A stretch of DNA of 64,000 nt from Voacanga thouarsii (taxonomy: Eukaryota > Streptophyta > Magnoliopsida > Gentianales > Apocynaceae), in the NCBI GenBank assembly GCA_026120185.1, contig JANUWF010001179.1:1281501-1345500 (forward strand), given 5' to 3'. Positions 60,191 to 64,000 of this stretch are shown here, piece by piece. Under the pieces are notes generated by a model. The model searched no databases. It was not told the DNA's origin and saw only the letters and a program-made list of their open reading frames with translations. The translations under genes were made by a program, and so were the position numbers. Numbering within the stretch: position 1 is the stretch's first letter; every line of letters begins with the position of its first letter.

Positions 60191-61873
60191 AGAATCCACA
60201 CATCTCCGAATGATTTGGTCCGCACAGCACTTGAACAAATATGGATCATCCCAGAAGTAATGTTGTATGTCAGAGAGGAATTTCTTCTTTTGATGTGTCG
60301 TGAGGTCTTTTGGGCTAATTCCTGCTGCCAAGTAGTTAGCAAAGTCGGCAAACCATGGTGGGGTTTTGATCTCACCTTCTATGAGCAAGAGTTGCTCATC
60401 TGGAAAAGCGTCATCAATGTCTTCATCTAGCAAGGATTCCAGGTTTGGATTATCTAATCTTGACAGATGATCTGCAGCCAAGTTTTCTACCCTCTTTTTA
60501 TCCCTAATCTCCAAATCATATTTCTGCAATAATAGAACCCATCTTAGCAATCTTGGTTTGGAATCATGTTTGGTTAGTAGGTACTTCAGGGCTGAATGGT
60601 CCGTATATACAATGACTTTGGACAAAATAAGATAAGAGCGGAATTTATCAAAGGCAAACACTATGGCAAGCAACTCTTTCTCTGTTGTTGTGTAATTTTC
60701 CTGTGCATCCGTTAGAGTCTTGCTGGCATAGTATATCGGTTGGAAATGCTTGTTCCGTCATTGTCCCAATACTGCCCCAACTGCAAAGTCACTTGCATCA
60801 CACATTAGTTCGAAGGGGAGAGACCAATCCGGGGCAATTAAAATGGGTGAATTAATTAATTTCTCTTTAAGTATGGCAAAAGCGTTGAGACATTTATCAT
60901 CAAAATTAAACACAGCATCCTTTTCAAGTAAAGAAGTAAGAGGTTTCGAAATTTTTGAGAAATCTAAAATAAACCGCCTGTAGAAACCTGCATGACCAAG
61001 AAAGCTCCTTATAGCTTTTACTGAAGTAGGAGAAGATAGCTTCTCGATTGCTTCAATTTTTGCTCTATCGACCTCAATACCCTTCTTTGAAATTTTATGC
61101 CCTAGCACAATACCTTCTTGTACCATAAAGTGGCACTTCTCCCAGTTAAGCATGAGGCTAGTTTCTTCACATCTTGCGAGCACCTTCTCAAGGTTAGATA
61201 AACACAAGTTAAATGAATCACCAAAAACTGAGAAATCATCCATAAATACCTCCATGATGTCCCTCACGAGTCTTTCAAATATAGCTGTCATGCACATTTG
61301 GAATGTTTCGGGGCCATTGCAAAGGCCAAATAGCATCTTATGATATGCAAAAGTACCATATGGACACGTGAAAGTGGTCTTTTCTTAGTCCTTCAGAGCT
61401 ATGGGAATTTGTAGGTAGCTTGAGAATCCATCTAAGAAACAATAATACTCGTGTCCGGCTAACCTTTCCAATATTTGGTCAATGAAAGGAAGGGGGAAGT
61501 GATCTTTTCGAGTAGCTTTGTTTAACATCTTATAATCTATGCAAAATATCTAACCCGTGACCAATCTCATAGGGACTAACTCATTTTTATCGTTGGGGCT
61601 CACCGCTATTCCTCCAATCTTTATTACTACTTGAGTAGGACTTACCCAACTGCTATCTGAAATAGGGTAAATGATGCTGAAATCTAAGAGCTTAACCACC
61701 TCATCTTTTACCACTTCACTCATATGTGGGTTCAACCTGCGTTGGGGTTGCACTACGGGTTTTGCACTTTCTTCCATCAAAATCTTGTGTGTGCAAAAGG
61801 ATAGACTAATGCCTTTAATATCAGTGATCTTCCAAGCTATCACCTTTTTATATTCTTCCAACAGACTTACCAA
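60152..61873 (-). pseudogene. G4 reverse transcriptase and RNase H
   Basis: One frame with a few nonsense codons. RT opens with EYKKVIAWKITDIKGIS, VQPQRRLNPHM and VVKLLDFSIIYPISDSSWVS. A TAG replaces the usual Trp after RLVTG (about 61550), and a second TAG lies at about 61387. It continues with HKMLFGLCNGPETFQ and VFMDDFSVFG with the catalytic Asp pair (about 61230), then HKISKKGIEVD, FLGHAGFYRRFI and CDASDFAVGAVLGQ. A TGA, probably a decayed Arg codon, is at about 60756. RNase [38 protein letters not shown] and [11 protein letters not shown]. The acidic residues of both enzymes are visible. Confidence 0.92.
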
Positions 61874-62580
61874 CTTGGTCTTTTGTTCTGCCTTGAGAGA
61901 TTTTTGGCAATGATGATAGGCAACTTACGATTCTTAGCCAAGAACACATATTCCAAATGCTCGGGTAGGTCCTTTAAGTCTACTTCGGGAGGATCCTCTA
62001 TAGATGATTTTATTCTCCCCAAATTGCATTTTTCTACGTCCAAATTCTGCCTCCCATCCTCGATATGAAGTTCCTTCGAATATGCCATTGATGTTTCCAT
62101 CAATTCTTCCGCAATAGATTCCTGCATCATCTCAAAATTTGGTTTGTCAAGAATATCAACTCTTAGACACAAATCATCAGAAGTCATAGGTTATTGCATG
62201 CTCTTGTGGATTCGAATTATAACTTCCTCATCCCTAACCCTTAGTGTTAACCTCCCCCTATAAACATCAATTAATGCTTTTGTTGTAGCTAGGAAGGGTC
62301 TACCTAAGATTAAGGGGACTTTAGAATCTTCATCCATGTCAAGAATAACAAAATCCACAGGAAATATGAATTTATCAACTTTTACCAATATGTTTTCAAT
62401 GATGCCCCTAGAGTATTTGATAGATCGATCCACGAGTTGAATACTCATCCTAGTGGGCTATGGTTCTCCTAGGCCTAGCCTTTTAAATGTTTTATACGAT
62501 AGTAAATTAATGCTAACACCTAGGTCAGCTAATGCATTACAGACATAAAGAGTGACAATTAGACATAGGATAGAGAAACT
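61867..62580 (-). pseudogene. G4 protease and linker to RT
   Basis: Active-site-type motif ALADLGVSINLLSYKTF (about 62535-62490), a TAG, then QLVDRSIKYSRGIIENILV, FVILDMDEDSKVPLILGRPF and a stop at 62191. The linker follows (62187-61867): acidic, with EVDLKDLPEHLEYVFLAKNR, which precedes RT in Athila-type Pol. The frame differs by one from gag and RT on either side, so two frameshifts bracket this part. In an intact element it would process the polyprotein. Confidence 0.85.
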
Positions 62581-63313
62581 TCCTGGATCTTTTGCTTTTT
62601 GGGGGCAAACTTAAGTTGTCCTGTAGGATGGCTGAGCATTCTTCGTTGAGGACTACTGTGGACAATTCTTCCAGTTGCTTTTTGTTGACAAGCATGTTTT
62701 TGAGGAATTTGGCATATTTGGGCATGTGGATTAAAGCTTCATTGAGGAGAATGTTTATGTGCATTTGTTTAAATACCTCTAGGAATTTGTTGAACTGAGT
62801 GTCTTTTCGGGCCTTGTGTCGACGAGTAGGGTATGGTACGTTAGGCTAAAAAGTAGGTTTTTTGGGAGGCGGACAGGGGATAGCCAGCGCCGGTTCCATT
62901 CTGTGTTGTATCGTTTTGGTGTTTATGGATATTCGGCGCCGGTTCTCTTCTTCCAGCCGGTGTCGGCCTTCATCTGGTCTGTCTGGTAATTCTTTCTCAC
63001 TTCGCAATGTGACAACAGTTGTTTCCATACTGGCTAACGGTGTGAGTTCATGAGATTTTATTACCTTATCCGACAAAAACCAGATTTGTTGTTCCATGTT
63101 GCGGATCATTGCGTCGAATTTCTTGAATGTGGAATCGATTTCTTGGAAACGCCTCGTGACATGCACTACAAATTTACCAACTAAGGTTTCAAGCTCTGTT
63201 GATTCTGGTGCTGTGAGTGTTCCCTCCGACGAGTGATGGAGGTACTGCCCCCTGTTCGACCTCCTTAGATCCCAATTCGCCATTTCTCCTGAACAAGGAG
63301 ACAAGTTAGACAT
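62537..63313 (-). pseudogene. gag: G4 gag, capsid part missing
   Basis: The frame starts at ATG 63313 (MSNLSPCSGEMANWDL), only about 205 bases after the primer site. It reads through KFVVHVTRRFQEIDSTFKKF and IRNMEQQIWFLSDKVIK to VVTLRSEKELPDRPDEG, a segment that in Athila Gag lies near the C-terminus. After a stop at about 62846 the same frame gives LNEALIHMPKYAKFLKNMLV and VLNEECSAILQDNLSLPPKS, the usual end of Gag. The N-terminal capsid domain and a zinc knuckle are absent, so about half of the expected protein is gone. The stretch NRRRISINTKTIQHRMEPAL is encoded by the GC-rich module found in LTRs. Confidence 0.8.
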
Positions 63314-63517
63314 GGAATCTACAAGAGTATGCAGTTAGTCTAAAGGACATAGTCCAAGTTGGTTAGTTTAAGTTAGGTTACATAGTTATACAAGAATATA
63401 TGAAATACAAAAGATAGCACCATTTTGCAGAAAGAACAAATATACATATTTACCTATTGACATATTTATATATTTACATGGTTAAATCAACAAAATCCAA
63501 GTTTTCATGCTATTGTT

Positions 63518-63534
63518 CCCCGGCAACGGCGCCA
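63518..63534 (-). other. Primer-binding site of G4 (tRNA-Asp)
   Basis: TGGCGCCGTTGCCGGGG on the minus strand, perfect complement of the tRNA-Asp 3' end (CCCCGGCAACGGCGCCA), six bases inside the LTR end. Diagnostic for Athila-like Ty3 elements. Confidence 0.93.
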
Positions 63535-63540
63535 AAAACT

Positions 63541-64000
63541 TGATGCGTTCAGACTTGGGTGTAAAAATCATACAAAACTAAGCACATTCCCAATCAAGTT
63601 TAAATTAAAACATTAAACCCAAATCACACATATGAGCAAGCGTACTCATTATTAACTGAGCATAGGGTTAAAATAAGTGTCGATTCTCAAGGAATAAGTA
63701 GACATTAATTACCCTTTTTTCATTGTTTAACCGACTCAATAAAGTGAAAAACAAATAAAAGAAAAATTAAAAAGAAAATAAAAATAAAAATATGTATATG
63801 TCAAGGATGTAGATTTATGTAACTCAAGCCATTGTTTAGACAAACATAATCTTAAAGAACTTAACCATTATTATAAACAATCATTCTCTTAGCACCATGA
63901 AGGATGAAGGTAGACTCACTTTGATGGTCAATCCATGAAATCACTATCTTCTAGATAAATTAGAATCACTTGGTCCGTCTCAACTAATTCATCCAAAAGA
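63541..64000 (-). repeat. 5' LTR of G4, inner 460 bases
   Basis: Plus-strand TGATGCGTTCAGACTTGGG, identical to the outer start of the left LTR at 55821. It continues past the window edge. Confidence 0.92.

Larger units (their letters stand above)
55821..64000 (-). mobile_element. Ty3/gypsy element G4 (Athila-like), minus strand, 5' LTR runs off window
   Basis: On the minus strand: 5' LTR from beyond 64000 to 63541, tRNA-Asp primer site, short gag, protease, RT, RNase H, integrase, ~1.8 kb non-coding 3' region, polypurine tract and 3' LTR (57269-55821). Over the first ~230 shared bases the two LTRs differ at about 12 sites, mostly transitions, so it is younger than the SIRE-like element. Pol has a handful of nonsense changes and frame switches; gag lacks its capsid part. 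It is the only Ty3 copy here with enzymes, and a plausible relative of what once moved G3. Confidence 0.92.

Noticed and set aside
62592..63053. Plus-strand frames over G4 gag
   Set aside because: Shadows of the minus-strand gag frame, which has recognisable Athila Gag segments.
63518..63534. Possible tRNA-Asp gene
   Set aside because: Only the 17-base complement of the tRNA 3' end is present, at the position of a primer-binding site; no cloverleaf around it.
1..64000. CRISPR array, prokaryotic operon, phage or integron structure
   Set aside because: No evenly spaced short repeats with unique spacers and no bacterial gene layout; all repeats are explained by LTRs, minisatellites or microsatellites.

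Overview
The window looks like plant nuclear heterochromatin, probably from a dicot. It is AT-rich and is almost wholly made of nested, decayed LTR retrotransposons, with one long-inverted-repeat DNA element and one Stowaway-type MITE. I found no intact gene, rRNA, tRNA or CRISPR array. Plant origin is supported by Ty3/gypsy elements with a primer-binding site for tRNA-Asp (Athila-like), Ty1/copia elements primed by initiator tRNA-Met, a SIRE-like copia with an extra 3' ORF, and the MITE ends CTCCCTTCGTCC/GGACGAAGGGAG.

Left third (1-20.3 kb). A Ty3 LTR (G1, 1-1453) sits in the integrase of an old copia (A, 1454-4224). A second copia of the same family (B, 4225-11749) is inserted in A's 3' LTR. 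B's 3' LTR is broken by Ty3 element G2 (11750-13592), which is broken by copia LTR C (13593-13919). C is broken by a long LTR of family D (13920-15035), and D by a pol-less Ty3 element G3 (15036-20289). The right halves of B, G2, C and D never reappear, so the right side of the nest has been deleted. A copia reverse-transcriptase scrap follows (20300-20950).

Middle (20.9-40.4 kb). The leader and 2-kb LTR of another family C copia lie on the minus strand (20951-24314). Next come the end of an unrelated LTR (E), a ~1.9-kb foldback or MULE-like element with ~490-bp inverted arms holding the MITE (25455-27362), unassigned AT-rich DNA, and a structurally complete SIRE-like copia with 5-bp target duplication AAAAG (29337-40355). 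The SIRE-like element has gag, protease, integrase, RT and RNase H remnants and an extra 3' ORF.

Right third (40.4-64 kb). Three solo LTRs of family D (D1 41045-44354, D2 44551-47873, D3 48501-54790) each have perfect 5-bp target duplications. D3 itself carries a solo LTR of family C (49297-51116, duplication CTACT). Short unassigned stretches between them are the only candidates for older host sequence; one holds a 37-codon exon-like frame. From 55821 to the right edge is Ty3 element G4 on the minus strand, with protease, RT, RNase H and integrase but a gag lacking its capsid part.

No cellular pathway is encoded. Observations most worth a second look are a GC-rich palindromic module (core CCGGCGCCGG) shared by unrelated element families, an unrecognised ORF in the pol-less G3, a conserved hairpin in the G3/G4 3' region, and the deleted side of the left nest. 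All comparisons were made by eye.
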